DNA from: Pseudomonadota bacterium | Lineage (GTDB): Bacteria; Pseudomonadota; Gammaproteobacteria; Pseudomonadales; Pseudohongiellaceae | NCBI GenBank assembly: GCA_027621405.1 | Contig: JAQCBT010000016.1 | Location: 26,979 to 90,978, forward strand | Reading direction: 5' to 3' | Length of the DNA stretch: 64,000 nt | Part shown: one piece after another, positions 1-8,940 of the stretch | How positions within the stretch are numbered: the first letter of the stretch is position 1 | Layout: the number at the start of each line of letters is the position of its first letter | Made by a program: the position numbers and the translations under genes | Notes under the pieces: generated by a model | What the model was told of the DNA's origin: nothing | The model's input: only the letters and a program-made list of their open reading frames with translations | Database searches by the model: none

Positions 1-58
1 GGATACAGGGAAGCGTTAGACCGAGCTTCCCGGATGTCTTTCGTAGTCCTGAAGGTAT

Positions 59-529
59 ATGAGAATCAGGCTTATTTCAGTTGGCACTCGAATGCCGGGC
101 TGGGTTAACGAGGGCGTGGAAGAGTATGCCAGGCGAATCCAGAATGATCTGGGGTTCTCTCTGATTGAAGTGCCTTTGGCCAAACGCAGCAAGGCGCAGG
201 CGGTAGCCCAGTTCATGGCAAAAGAGGGCGATGCCATGCTGGGCAAGATCGATCGTGATGAATTTGTGGTGGCCCTGGATGTGAAGGGTAAGTCCCTGGA
301 TACTTCCGCGCTGGCGGCTCGCTTGCAATATTTTCGCGAGGAGAGCCGTAATATCTGCCTGCTGATAGGCGGGCCTGATGGGCTGCACCCGAGCTGCCTG
401 GCGCGTGCCGATGAAAAATGGTCGCTGTCGGCGCTTACCCTGCCTCATCCCTTGGTGCGAGTCCTGATCACCGAGCAACTCTACCGTGCCCATAGCCTCT
501 TGCAGGGGCACCCCTATCATCGGGAATAA
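59..529 (+). CDS. rlmH: 23S rRNA pseudouridine(1915)-N3 methyltransferase RlmH
   Basis: RlmH is a cytoplasmic SPOUT-fold enzyme that methylates pseudouridine 1915 in helix 69 of 23S rRNA, using S-adenosylmethionine. The 156-residue product has the normal family length. It starts MRIRLISVGTRMP, carries the SAM-binding knot LLIGGPDGLHPSC near residues 100-112, and ends in the typical QLYRA...HPYHRE tail. ATG at 59 is preceded by AAGG about six bases upstream. It heads the rod-shape block; in relatives rsfS and nadD lie just upstream, which here would be outside the window. The 58 bases before it give no recognisable protein end. Confidence 0.97.
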   Translation: MRIRLISVGTRMPGWVNEGVEEYARRIQNDLGFSLIEVPLAKRSKAQAVAQFMAKEGDAMLGKIDRDEFVVALDVKGKSLDTSALAARLQYFREESRNICLLIGGPDGLHPSCLARADEKWSLSALTLPHPLVRVLITEQLYRAHSLLQGHPYHRE

Positions 530-724
530 AAGCGCAGGAACGGGCTCCCAGGGAGTCAGTTAGCATTAAAATTCCCGGAAAATCAGTTAAACTAGCACTA
601 AAGGCGGTTGAAAACTTTTGCGGGAATCTACGGTCTAAAATCCCCGGGGGCCTGCGCCAGCCGGCCATCAAGCGCGACTCCAGGCAGCCGACTTAATACT
701 TAACGGACAGAATACTCCTACACT

Positions 725-2710
725 ATGAACGGCAAGTGGCAACTCAAGGATCATGAAGCCGAGCGTCAGCTCTTTAATCGCCGGCTGACTGCCGCGGGCA
801 TCGTGGTGGGCTTGCTGTTCGCTGCCCTGATAGCCAAGCTTGTCAATCTGCAGGTTCAGCAATACGAGTACTTCAGCGCGCGTGCCGACGGTAATCGGCT
901 GCACTCTCAATATGTGCCTCCAGCCCGGGGGCTGATCTTCGACCGCTCAGGGGAACTGCTGGCGGACAATCAGCCCATCTTCAACCTGACCGTGGTGAAG
1001 GAGCAGGTTCCAGACATGGAAGCTATGCTCGAGCGCTTGTCGGGCATGATCAGTCTCACCGCAGACGACATAGAGCAGTTCGAAAATCGATTGCGACGAA
1101 ACCGGGTACCTTACACCTCCGTTCCCTTGCGCTATGTATTGAGCGATGAAGAAAAATCCCGCATAGCCGTCAATGGCCACCTGCTTCCTGGGGTCGCGAT
1201 CGAACCCCAGTTCGTGCGTCGCTATCCGCTCGCAGACCTGACGGCCCATGCGGTTGGTTATGTCTCGGAGATAAATCGCGAAGAACTGGACCGCCTCAGC
1301 GATGAAGAGCGCGAAAATTATGGTGGCACCAACCATATTGGCAAGTCCGGTATAGAGCGAACCTACGAAGAATTACTGCATGGCAGGGTGGGTTACGAGA
1401 TTGTTGAAAAGAATAATCGTGGTCAGGTCATGCGGCGTCTGGATCGAACTGATCCTGTCGCAGGCAGGAACATCACCCTGCACATGGATGCCGAACTGCA
1501 GATCGCTGCTGAAGAGGCCCTGGGAGATTTCCGCGGTGCAGTAGTAGCCATCGACCCCAATACCGGCGGCATCCTGGCCATGATCAGCAAGCCGGGGTTC
1601 GATCCCAATCTGTTTGTCACCGGTATCAGCAACAAGGACTATTCGGTACTGGTGAACGACAGGATTAACACGCCGCTGTTCGATCGAACTACCAATCCTT
1701 ACCCGCCTGGCTCCACCTTGAAACCCTTCATAGGGATGGGCGGTTTGCAGCACGAATTCGTGGATTACGATTTCTCGATCCAGGATCCCGGGTATTTCCG
1801 CCTGCCTGGTGTTGCCTACCGCTGGGGTGACTACACGCTTCGCACTGCCATAGGGGGAGGGCACGGCCGCACCAACCTGCAGAAGGCGATTTATCAATCC
1901 TGCGACACATTCTTTTATGATCTCGGGCATCGCATGGGGATCGACACCATGCATGACTTCCTGTCCCAATTTGGATTTGGCGACAACTTTGCCCTCGACA
2001 TCAGTTATGCCCGCACCGGTGTGCTGCCTTCACGTGACTGGAAACGTGAGAGCCGAGGCGAACCCTGGTATCCAGGCGACACTATCAACTCCTCTATAGG
2101 GCAGGGGTATATGTGGGCCACACCCCTGCAGTTGGCCACCGCCGCCGCCATCATGGCGAACAAGGGCAAAGTGGTGCAGCCGCGTATGCTGAAGGCAGTG
2201 GACGGGAAACCCGTAGAACCTGAAAACAACAATCCGGTTCCAGACCTGGTGGTGCAGGACGAGGACTACTGGCGCTATATTCACGAATCCATGACCATGG
2301 TTGTGCATCGCCCCTATTCCGATGTGTTCAGGGACTACGGCACAGCCTTTGAGGCCATCGCCATGGCAGACAGGGATATGCCTTACAAGATGGCAGGCAA
2401 GTCAGGAACCGCCCAGGTGGTAGGCATCAGCCAGGATATCCTTTCCAGCACCGACATCGAAGTGTCGGACCTGAACAAGGATCATGGCTTGTTCATCTCC
2501 TTCGCGCCGGCATTGCATGATGCGATCAAACCGCAGATTGCTATCGCTGTATTCGTAGAAAATGGCGAGCATGGAAGCAGCGTCGCCGGCCCTATTGCCA
2601 AGGCCATAACCGATAAATACCTGCTGGATATTCTCAAGCTGGATTTCGATGTGCTGGATGCCGAAGCGGAATCCATGAATCAGCTTATCTCCCAGGCTGC
2701 TGATGATTAA
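725..2710 (+). CDS. mrdA: Penicillin-binding protein 2, elongasome transpeptidase
   Basis: PBP2 is the D,D-transpeptidase of the elongasome and works with RodA and MreBCD to build lateral-wall peptidoglycan. The 661-residue protein has a short cytoplasmic N-terminus, one membrane anchor near residues 20-42, a dimerisation domain opening at PPARGLIFDRSGELLADN, and a transpeptidase domain. Catalytic motifs are STLK (Ser330, the same number as in E. coli PBP2), SCD (Ser392-Asp394, the usual SxD form in PBP2) and KSGT (Lys559). Its 3' end overlaps the rodA start by eight bases, implying coupled translation. The 195 bases upstream probably hold a promoter, but I could not pick out convincing boxes. 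Confidence 0.97.
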   Translation: MNGKWQLKDHEAERQLFNRRLTAAGIVVGLLFAALIAKLVNLQVQQYEYFSARADGNRLHSQYVPPARGLIFDRSGELLADNQPIFNLTVVKEQVPDMEAMLERLSGMISLTADDIEQFENRLRRNRVPYTSVPLRYVLSDEEKSRIAVNGHLLPGVAIEPQFVRRYPLADLTAHAVGYVSEINREELDRLSDEERENYGGTNHIGKSGIERTYEELLHGRVGYEIVEKNNRGQVMRRLDRTDPVAGRNITLHMDAELQIAAEEALGDFRGAVVAIDPNTGGILAMISKPGFDPNLFVTGISNKDYSVLVNDRINTPLFDRTTNPYPPGSTLKPFIGMGGLQHEFVDYDFSIQDPGYFRLPGVAYRWGDYTLRTAIGGGHGRTNLQKAIYQSCDTFFYDLGHRMGIDTMHDFLSQFGFGDNFALDISYARTGVLPSRDWKRESRGEPWYPGDTINSSIGQGYMWATPLQLATAAAIMANKGKVVQPRMLKAVDGKPVEPENNNPVPDLVVQDEDYWRYIHESMTMVVHRPYSDVFRDYGTAFEAIAMADRDMPYKMAGKSGTAQVVGISQDILSSTDIEVSDLNKDHGLFISFAPALHDAIKPQIAIAVFVENGEHGSSVAGPIAKAITDKYLLDILKLDFDVLDAEAESMNQLISQAADD

Positions 2711-3851
2711 TCAGGATTTTGTCCGCCAGACCACTGGCTTCTATCAGCCAGGAAAGGGTGGCAGCACCATCTGGCGCAGCCTGCACACTGACCCACCGCT
2801 GGTCATCGGCCTTGTTCTGCTGGGCTGCTTCGGCTTGTTTGTCCTGTATAGCGCCAGTGATGGCGACAGCAATCTGGTTCGACGGCAGGGGCTGCTCATG
2901 CTGGTTGGCTTGTTGGTAATGTTTGTCGTTGCCCAGTTCAATGTGCATTTCTATCGGCGCTGGTCGCCGTCAATGTACGCTGCAGGTCTGGGTTTGCTGG
3001 GTCTGGTCCTGGCAATTGGTACGGAAGAGAACGGTGCGAAGAGTTGGCTGAACCTGCCCGGCCTGCCCAGCTTTCAGCCTTCTGAACTGATGAAGTTCGT
3101 CGTGCCCATGCTCCTGGCCTGGTATCTTGCCAGCCGGCCCTTGCCGCCCCGATTCAAACACTTGTTCTGGGCAGCCTTGATGATCCTGCTACCGGCAGCG
3201 TTGATCGTGCTGCAGAACGATACCGGTACCGCTATCATGGTGTTCATGTCCGGTGTATTCGTGGTGTTGCTGGCGGGCATCAAGTGGCGCATCGTGTTTT
3301 CCGGCTTCATTGCCCTGATGCTGGTGTCGCCAGCCTGGTACCTGTTCCTGGCACAGGAACACCAGAAGAACCGCATCCTCACCTTCTTCGATCCTTACCG
3401 GGATCCCACGGGAGCAGGGTACAACATCATCCAGTCCCAGATTGCCATCGGCTCTGGCGGCATCTACGGCAAGGGCTATGGCAATGGCGCCCAGTCACAC
3501 CTGGATTTCATTCCCGAGAGCAACACCGATTTCATCATGGCGGTGCTGGCCGAGGAATTCGGCTTGCTGGGTATCCTGTTCCTTATCTGTCTGTATCTTT
3601 TCGTGCTGGTGCGTGGCTTTTACATCGCCTACACCGCGAAAGACATGTTTAGCCGACTATTGGCGGGAAGTATTACGCTTACCTTTTTCTTCTATGTCTT
3701 CGTCAACATGGCCATGGTTTCCGGTCTGCTGCCGGTGATAGGCTTGCCTCTGCCACTGATCAGTCGGGGCGGAACATCCGTCATTACCATGTTTGTTGGC
3801 TTCGGCCTGCTTATGTCCATCCATACTCACGGGCTTCGCAATAGATCATAA
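2703..3851 (+). CDS. rodA: RodA, SEDS peptidoglycan glycosyltransferase
   Basis: RodA is the SEDS-family polymerase that strings lipid II into glycan strands beside PBP2. The 382-residue protein is almost wholly hydrophobic with about ten membrane segments. It shows family signatures in order: LPSFQPSELMKF, NDTGTAIMV, GAGYNIIQSQIAIGSGGIYG, FIPESNTDFIMAVLAEEFG and the terminal GLPLPLISRGGTS. The gene starts inside the end of mrdA. In Pseudomonas a lytic transglycosylase gene (mltB/sltB1) follows rodA; here rlpA follows directly after a 165-base AT-rich gap. That gap contains a T-run without a clear hairpin. Confidence 0.97.
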   Translation: MINQDFVRQTTGFYQPGKGGSTIWRSLHTDPPLVIGLVLLGCFGLFVLYSASDGDSNLVRRQGLLMLVGLLVMFVVAQFNVHFYRRWSPSMYAAGLGLLGLVLAIGTEENGAKSWLNLPGLPSFQPSELMKFVVPMLLAWYLASRPLPPRFKHLFWAALMILLPAALIVLQNDTGTAIMVFMSGVFVVLLAGIKWRIVFSGFIALMLVSPAWYLFLAQEHQKNRILTFFDPYRDPTGAGYNIIQSQIAIGSGGIYGKGYGNGAQSHLDFIPESNTDFIMAVLAEEFGLLGILFLICLYLFVLVRGFYIAYTAKDMFSRLLAGSITLTFFFYVFVNMAMVSGLLPVIGLPLPLISRGGTSVITMFVGFGLLMSIHTHGLRNRS

Positions 3852-4016
3852 CAATTTGATTTATAAGGATTTATTTTTTCCTACCCGAACTACCGGCCTA
3901 AATTTTCCGAATTTGACTATTGCTAGTCTTCAATCCCGGCCGACTGTTGTTAAAATAATTCTGCAAACGGACGCTAAGTAGTTCAATTAATTCAATTTTC
4001 CCGGGAGCGGGGTTTT

Positions 4017-4883
4017 ATGAATTCAGCTATCCAGCCTCTCGTCCGCATGCTGCTGCCTTTGGCATTGGCAACGGTGTTGGTTGCCTGCGGATCGACCCCG
4101 GCGCCTACCAGCTCTAATCACGGCAGTCGTTACAGCATCCAACAGGACAGGGCGCCTTCGCGTGAGGTGGATATCGCCTCGATTCCCGACGTAGTTCCGG
4201 AGCCGGTTAATCGAACCCGGGCAGGCAATGTGAGCCCCTACACGGTACTGGGTAAGACTTACACCGTGTTGCCAACAGAAGAAGGCTACCAGGAGCGGGG
4301 TGTCGCTTCCTGGTACGGTGAGAAGTTCCATGGGCACCAGACTTCCAACGGCGAAATTTTTGATATGTACAAGGTTTCCGCAGCCCACAAGTCCTTACCC
4401 ATACCCAGCTATCTGCGGGTGACGAATCTGGATAACAATCGCAGCATCGTGGTCAGGGTCAACGATCGCGGGCCATTCCATGGTGATCGCATCATCGATC
4501 TGTCCTATGCGGCAGCCCTGAAGCTGGGCTATGCAGATCGGGGTACGGCACGAGTACAGTTGGAGGCGATCGTCGTGAATTCCGATATAGGAAGCAGAAC
4601 TCTTGCCGTCAATTCGCGGTCTAATACGGTAGTAGATCCCATCGCAGGTGCGAAATATATCCAGGTCGGGGCGTTTTCCAGCCTCGATACGGCAAGGGAG
4701 TTGTCCCGGGAGTTGGATACGCTCACGGACCGACCGGTATTTATCCGGTCAATCAACAGTCGGGAAAATGGGGTCTTGCATCGAGTGCGAATCGGCCCCA
4801 TAGAGAACGATGGTGAAATTCAATCTTTGAGCAGGCGCGTAGTTGCTGCAAATCTGGGTAGACCTTACACTGTCACCGAATGA
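4017..4883 (+). CDS. rlpA: RlpA septal lytic transglycosylase lipoprotein, DPBB and SPOR domains
   Basis: RlpA is an outer-membrane lipoprotein; in P. aeruginosa it cleaves glycan strands lacking stem peptides at the septum. The 288-residue protein has a lipoprotein signal with lipobox LVAC (Cys about residue 23). A double-psi beta-barrel domain follows, with GVASWYGEKFHG, TSNGEIFDMY and VRVNDRGPF (catalytic-type Glu and Asp present). A C-terminal SPOR domain opening at YIQVGAFSSLDTA binds denuded peptidoglycan. ATG at 4017 sits behind a strong GGGAGCGGGG ribosome site. It lies between rodA and dacA, as in other gammaproteobacteria. Whether this copy is catalytic or only structural, as in E. 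coli, cannot be read from sequence. Confidence 0.95.
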   Translation: MNSAIQPLVRMLLPLALATVLVACGSTPAPTSSNHGSRYSIQQDRAPSREVDIASIPDVVPEPVNRTRAGNVSPYTVLGKTYTVLPTEEGYQERGVASWYGEKFHGHQTSNGEIFDMYKVSAAHKSLPIPSYLRVTNLDNNRSIVVRVNDRGPFHGDRIIDLSYAAALKLGYADRGTARVQLEAIVVNSDIGSRTLAVNSRSNTVVDPIAGAKYIQVGAFSSLDTARELSRELDTLTDRPVFIRSINSRENGVLHRVRIGPIENDGEIQSLSRRVVAANLGRPYTVTE

Positions 4884-4898
4884 CAGGTTTCGTCTATT

Positions 4899-4926
4899 CC
4901 CCGGATATCTGGTAGCCAGATCGGGG
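4899..4926 (+). terminator. Stable hairpin between rlpA and dacA, possible partial terminator
   Basis: CCCCG plus ATCTGG on the left arm pair perfectly with CCAGAT plus CGGGG on the right arm. The loop is TAG and a three-base bulge (GAT) interrupts the left arm, giving an 11-bp stem. No T-run follows, so it is more likely a processing, stability or attenuating hairpin than a full terminator. The right-arm GGGG could also pair with the C-run at about 4937-4942, giving a competing fold just before dacA. Confidence 0.45.
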
Positions 4927-4975
4927 TTCCCTGATCGCCCCCCGCACTGCTTGGCAATACACTAAACTGATTTTG

Positions 4976-6163
4976 ATGGATGATTCTATGCTCCTCAGGC
5001 GCAAAAAATTTCTGCTAATTACTTCCTTCGTGGCTTTCGTCACGCTGCTAACAGGCAACCCGGCCGGGGCCCAGACCATTATTCCCCGCGCCCCTGATAT
5101 CGCCGCCACCAGTTATATCCTGATCGATGCCAAGACCGGACAGGTACTAGTGGAAGAGAACCCGGACGAGCCGTTGCCGCCAGCCAGTCTCACCAAGATC
5201 ATGACCTCCTACATCGCCATCGAGGAAATCCTGACTGGAAACCTCTCGCTCAATGATATGGTGCACATCAGCGAGAAGGCCTGGCGCATGGAAGGCTCCA
5301 AGATGTTCGTTGAGGTGAATACCCAGGTCTCCGTGGAAGACCTGCTGCGCGGCATCATCATCCAGTCCGGCAACGATGCCAGTGTGGCGATTGCGGAACA
5401 TATAGCCGGCAGCGAAGAAGCTTTCGCCGACATGATGAATCAGTATGCCGAGGTGCTGGGTCTGCAGAACAGTTTCTTCATGAACTCCAGCGGCCTGGAT
5501 ACCGAGTTGTACTACAACACCATGTCTGCCCGTGACCTGGCGATACTGGCCAGGGCGACAGTGGACAGGCATCGGGACTTCTATCCCATCTACGCTGAGC
5601 GCGAGTTCACTTACAACAATATTCGCCAGAGCAATCGCAACAGCCTGTTGTTCCGGGACCGCAATGTAGACGGGCTGAAGACAGGCTGGACCGACGCAGC
5701 AGGTTACTGCCTGGTCGCATCCGCCGAGAGAGATGGTATGCGTCTGATCTCGGTAGTAACCGGTACTGCCAGTGAAGAGGCACGAGCCATCGAAACCCAG
5801 AAGCTGCTCACCTATGGTTTTCGTTATTACGAAACCCACAAGCTCTACGATGCTGACCAGGTGCTTACCTCTGTACCGGTTTACTCCGGTGCCGAGAGCT
5901 CGGTCGATCTGGGAATTGAAGAAGAAGTCTACGTGACAATCCCGCGGGGTCAGGCCGAAGCCATGACCGCGACAGTGGATGTGGACGAGGTAATCCGGGC
6001 GCCGCTGCAGGAGAGGCAGACCATGGGCAAGGTCAACGTTATGCTGGGCGACGAGCTCATCTATAGCGGCGATGTGGTTGCCATGCGTGCTGTGGAAGAG
6101 GCCGGAGCCCTGAAGCGCTTCATGGACTGGATCACGCTCATGTTTAGTGACGCGGCGGGTTAA
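4976..6163 (+). CDS. dacA: D-alanyl-D-alanine carboxypeptidase (PBP5/6 family)
   Basis: This periplasmic low-molecular-weight penicillin-binding protein trims the terminal D-Ala from pentapeptides and so limits cross-linking. The protein of about 395 residues has a signal peptide ending near GAQ, an S11 peptidase domain with SLTK (Ser71), SGN (in SGNDASVAIAEH) and KTG (in LKTGWTDAAGYC), a C-terminal beta domain, and a terminal amphipathic helix (LKRFMDWITLMF) for inner-membrane docking. TTG at 4973, ATG at 4976 and ATG at 4988 are all in frame. The last gives the most typical signal peptide (MLLRRKKFLLITSF), so the start is uncertain by four codons. Confidence 0.95.
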   Translation: MDDSMLLRRKKFLLITSFVAFVTLLTGNPAGAQTIIPRAPDIAATSYILIDAKTGQVLVEENPDEPLPPASLTKIMTSYIAIEEILTGNLSLNDMVHISEKAWRMEGSKMFVEVNTQVSVEDLLRGIIIQSGNDASVAIAEHIAGSEEAFADMMNQYAEVLGLQNSFFMNSSGLDTELYYNTMSARDLAILARATVDRHRDFYPIYAEREFTYNNIRQSNRNSLLFRDRNVDGLKTGWTDAAGYCLVASAERDGMRLISVVTGTASEEARAIETQKLLTYGFRYYETHKLYDADQVLTSVPVYSGAESSVDLGIEEEVYVTIPRGQAEAMTATVDVDEVIRAPLQERQTMGKVNVMLGDELIYSGDVVAMRAVEEAGALKRFMDWITLMFSDAAG

Positions 6164-6171
6164 GTCAGCCC

Positions 6172-6456
6172 ATGATTGAATTCAATGATGTAACTGATGA
6201 AGCTCCGAAGATTGAATTTCCCTGCCTGTATCCGATCAAGATAATCGGTAGGTCTGTAGAGGGTTTCCAGGCGACTGTCATTGAGGTGGTAGAAAGACAC
6301 ACCGGGGATCTGGATGCCAATCTGATCAATGTCCAGTCCAGCGCCCAGAGCAACTATCTCTCCGTGCGAGTCACGATCGCTGCCACGGGCGAGGAACAAC
6401 TGCGGAACCTCTTCGAAGACCTGAAAGCCCTGGAAAGCGTCAAGCTGGTTCTCTAG
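6172..6456 (+). CDS. ybeD: YbeD family protein (DUF493)
   Basis: A small cytoplasmic protein of the YbeD/DUF493 family, 94 residues, the usual length. Family-typical stretches are EFPCLYPIKIIGRS, a mid-region FQATVIEVVERHTGD and YLSVRVTIAATGEEQL. The fold is ferredoxin-like and resembles ACT regulatory domains. It lies eight bases after dacA and one base before lipB, the same position as in E. coli and Pseudomonas. That suggests a link to lipoate metabolism or wall metabolism, but its biochemical role is not known. Confidence 0.93.
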   Translation: MIEFNDVTDEAPKIEFPCLYPIKIIGRSVEGFQATVIEVVERHTGDLDANLINVQSSAQSNYLSVRVTIAATGEEQLRNLFEDLKALESVKLVL

Positions 6457-6457
6457 G

Positions 6458-7159
6458 GTGCGGCTAGCCAGCTACAAATGGATTCAGGCGACTGCGCCTG
6501 ATGACAGTCCAGACCTGCCTCCCTTGATCGTGCGCCGCCTGGGGCTGCAGGATTACGAGCCCATATTCAAGTCCATGCGCTACCTGGCCGAGCATCCGCG
6601 GCCGGATCGGGCCGATGAGATCTGGCTGCTCAGCCACAAACCGGTGTTTACCCAGGGGCAGGCAGGGCGGGCTGAGCATATTCTCAATCCCGGCAAAATC
6701 CCTGTGGTACAGGTAGATCGCGGCGGACAGGTTACCTATCATGGTCCGGGGCAGCTGGTAGCCTATCTCCTGCTGGACGTACGGCGCCGGAAACTCGGGG
6801 TTCGCGGCCTGGTAGACCTGATCGAGCGATCGATGATCGAAACCCTGGGCCAGTACGGAATTGCAGCGGAGCCCAGGTCCGGTGCTCCCGGTGTCTATGT
6901 CAATGATGCTAAAATAGGCGCCCTGGGGCTGAGAGTGAAGAATGGCTGGAGTTACCACGGCCTGAGCCTGAACGTCAGGATGGACCTCACTCCCTTTCAT
7001 GGCATCAATCCCTGTGGCTTCGAGAAACTGGAGGTGACCCAGATATCGGACCTCGAACCCGAATTGGCCTCGAGGGAACTATTGCTGCAGGAAGTGAGCA
7101 GGCGCCTCACCAACAGACTCCTGGAAAATCTGGGATACATCGCTCCTTACACGGATTGA
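6458..7159 (+). CDS. lipB: Octanoyl-[ACP]:protein N-octanoyltransferase LipB
   Basis: LipB moves the octanoyl group from acyl carrier protein to lipoyl domains of 2-oxoacid dehydrogenases and the glycine cleavage H protein, the first step of lipoate synthesis. The 233-residue protein starts at GTG, one base after ybeD. It carries PVFTQGQAG, the substrate-pocket motif [14 protein letters not shown], and the catalytic pair Lys152 (in AKIGALG) and Cys186 (in GINPCGF). An N-terminal extension of about 20 residues precedes the usual start of the domain. Confidence 0.96.
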   Translation: MRLASYKWIQATAPDDSPDLPPLIVRRLGLQDYEPIFKSMRYLAEHPRPDRADEIWLLSHKPVFTQGQAGRAEHILNPGKIPVVQVDRGGQVTYHGPGQLVAYLLLDVRRRKLGVRGLVDLIERSMIETLGQYGIAAEPRSGAPGVYVNDAKIGALGLRVKNGWSYHGLSLNVRMDLTPFHGINPCGFEKLEVTQISDLEPELASRELLLQEVSRRLTNRLLENLGYIAPYTD

Positions 7160-7172
7160 AATACGACATACC

Positions 7173-8138
7173 ATGGCAGAAAGAAGACGACGCAATGTAT
7201 TGATCGAAGGCGAAAAACTCCGCGGAGCCGACAAGTTGCGTCGCATTCCCGTGAAAGTGATTCCCACCACCGAATTGCCGACCAAGCCCGACTGGATTAG
7301 GGTCAAGATACCGGCTTCACCAAAGATCAGTCATATCAAGCAGAAATTGCGGGAGCATCGGCTCGCGTCCGTGTGTGAGGAAGCTTCCTGTCCTAACCTT
7401 GGCGAGTGTTTCAGCAACGGTACCGCGACATTCATGATCATGGGCGACATCTGCACCAGGCGCTGTCCTTTCTGTGATGTTGCCCATGGCAAACCGAAGC
7501 CTCTCGCCGAAGATGAGCCGAGAGAGCTGGCACAGGCCATCGCCGAAATGGGGCTGAGCTATGTCGTCATCACGTCGGTAGACAGGGATGACCTGAAAGA
7601 CAGTGGAGCCCAGCATTTTGCCAACTGCATCAGCGAGACTTACAAATACAATCCGGGTATCAAGGTCGAAGTGCTGGTACCCGATTTTCGCGGACGCATG
7701 GAAATCGCGGTGGATATCCTGAAAGAGACGCCACCGGATGTGTTCAACCATAATCTGGAAACCGTTCCCCGTCTGTACAAGCAGGCCCGACCCGGCGCTG
7801 ATTACCAGTGGTCATTGGACCTGCTGCAGGCCTACAAGGCGAAATGCCCCCAGGTAATTACCAAGTCGGGGCTCATGCTGGGGCTGGGTGAAACCAATGA
7901 AGAAGTAAAAGAAGTGCTGCGCGATCTCAAGGCCCACGATGTGGACATGATTACCCTGGGCCAGTATCTGCAACCCAGTAAGGACCATCTCAGGGTAGAG
8001 CGTTTCGTTCACCCTTCAGAATTTGAAGAGCTTAAGGTGTATGCCGAATCCCTGGGTTTTGCGCAGGTTGCCAGTGGTCCGCTGGTTCGCTCTTCCTATC
8101 ATGCTGACAAGCAGGCTCATGGAGAAAATGTTTCCTGA
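7173..8138 (+). CDS. lipA: Lipoyl synthase LipA, radical SAM
   Basis: LipA inserts two sulphur atoms into protein-bound octanoyl groups to make lipoyl cofactor. The 321-residue protein has both iron-sulphur sites. Cys68, Cys73 and Cys79 (CEEASC...GEC) bind the auxiliary cluster that is consumed as sulphur donor. Cys94, Cys98 and Cys101 (CTRRCPFC) are the radical SAM cluster ligands. The conserved C-terminal [11 protein letters not shown] supplies the serine that binds the auxiliary cluster. It lies 13 bases after lipB in the same direction, so the two steps are probably co-expressed. Confidence 0.97.
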   Translation: MAERRRRNVLIEGEKLRGADKLRRIPVKVIPTTELPTKPDWIRVKIPASPKISHIKQKLREHRLASVCEEASCPNLGECFSNGTATFMIMGDICTRRCPFCDVAHGKPKPLAEDEPRELAQAIAEMGLSYVVITSVDRDDLKDSGAQHFANCISETYKYNPGIKVEVLVPDFRGRMEIAVDILKETPPDVFNHNLETVPRLYKQARPGADYQWSLDLLQAYKAKCPQVITKSGLMLGLGETNEEVKEVLRDLKAHDVDMITLGQYLQPSKDHLRVERFVHPSEFEELKVYAESLGFAQVASGPLVRSSYHADKQAHGENVS

Positions 8139-8149
8139 GTTTCTGCTGA

Positions 8150-8890
8150 ATGAAGATCAATCTTAAACAACTTCTGGTCAGCGCAATCTCTCTCCTGGTA
8201 GCCATCGCTACCGTAATTGGCTTTACCCGCAATGCAGCCTTAGTGGGAGAGCTGGCGCCTGTCCTGCGCGCGTTAATACTGGATCTGGCAGTTTTGTCCG
8301 CGCTGATTGCAGTCTTTCCGCTTAACCCCCTGTTTCGGGGACGTCCCGGAACATATGGTTTTGTTGTGTGTCTGCCAGCAATGGTTCCTGCATTGCTCTA
8401 CTTTATATTCCTGTTACCGCAGCAGGCCAGCGGTGAAATCCTGGCTTCCCAGCTACGTAGCGACCTGGTGACAGATGGTTCCAGCAATGGCATTGTCGAA
8501 GTGGGATTCGCCTATCCCATATATACGCCCACCGTGAGTATTCGTAGCCAGGACTTGTATACCCGTCAGCTCAATATATTTTTGCGCATGATCGATGCCA
8601 ATGGCGGGGAGACACTGTTTCGTGGTGTGCGGGAGCAGGTACCCGGCTCCGGGCTGAGTGTTGAAGCCAGCGTGCAGGGATTGTTGAGTCGTAATGAGGG
8701 GTACCTTCTCAATCCACTTACCCTGCCTCCCGGGAAAGAGATTCAGGGGCGCGCGGTATTCGTGATCAGTAATTTGCAGGATGGCACCAGCTTCATCGAT
8801 GCCCTGGGCTATGCCTACCAGGCGCAATTCGAATTAAGGGATCCCCTGGATGGTTCCCTGGTGCAGGTGTTTCCGCTCAACCGCATCTAG
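8150..8890 (+). CDS. Unknown membrane protein downstream of lipA
   Basis: I do not recognise this 246-residue protein. The first about 95 residues hold three hydrophobic segments (about 8-25, 35-57 and 70-90). A polar, beta-rich domain of about 150 residues follows with no cysteines or obvious catalytic motif; given two or more membrane passes it could face either side. It begins 11 bases after lipA in the same direction, so it may be co-transcribed, but lipA-lipB neighbours elsewhere give no hint of its role. It ends before a short GC-rich inverted repeat (CTCCC/GGGAG at about 8915-8927) that separates it from the convergent gene. Confidence 0.75.
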   Translation: MKINLKQLLVSAISLLVAIATVIGFTRNAALVGELAPVLRALILDLAVLSALIAVFPLNPLFRGRPGTYGFVVCLPAMVPALLYFIFLLPQQASGEILASQLRSDLVTDGSSNGIVEVGFAYPIYTPTVSIRSQDLYTRQLNIFLRMIDANGGETLFRGVREQVPGSGLSVEASVQGLLSRNEGYLLNPLTLPPGKEIQGRAVFVISNLQDGTSFIDALGYAYQAQFELRDPLDGSLVQVFPLNRI

Positions 8891-8940
8891 AGAGCCTGGG
8901 AACCAGCAAAATCCTCCCCCGGGGAGCCTGCTGCTCCTGC

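Noticed and set aside
1..58. C-terminal end of rsfS before rlmH
   Set aside because: Each frame was read; none gives a recognisable RsfS end in so short a stretch.
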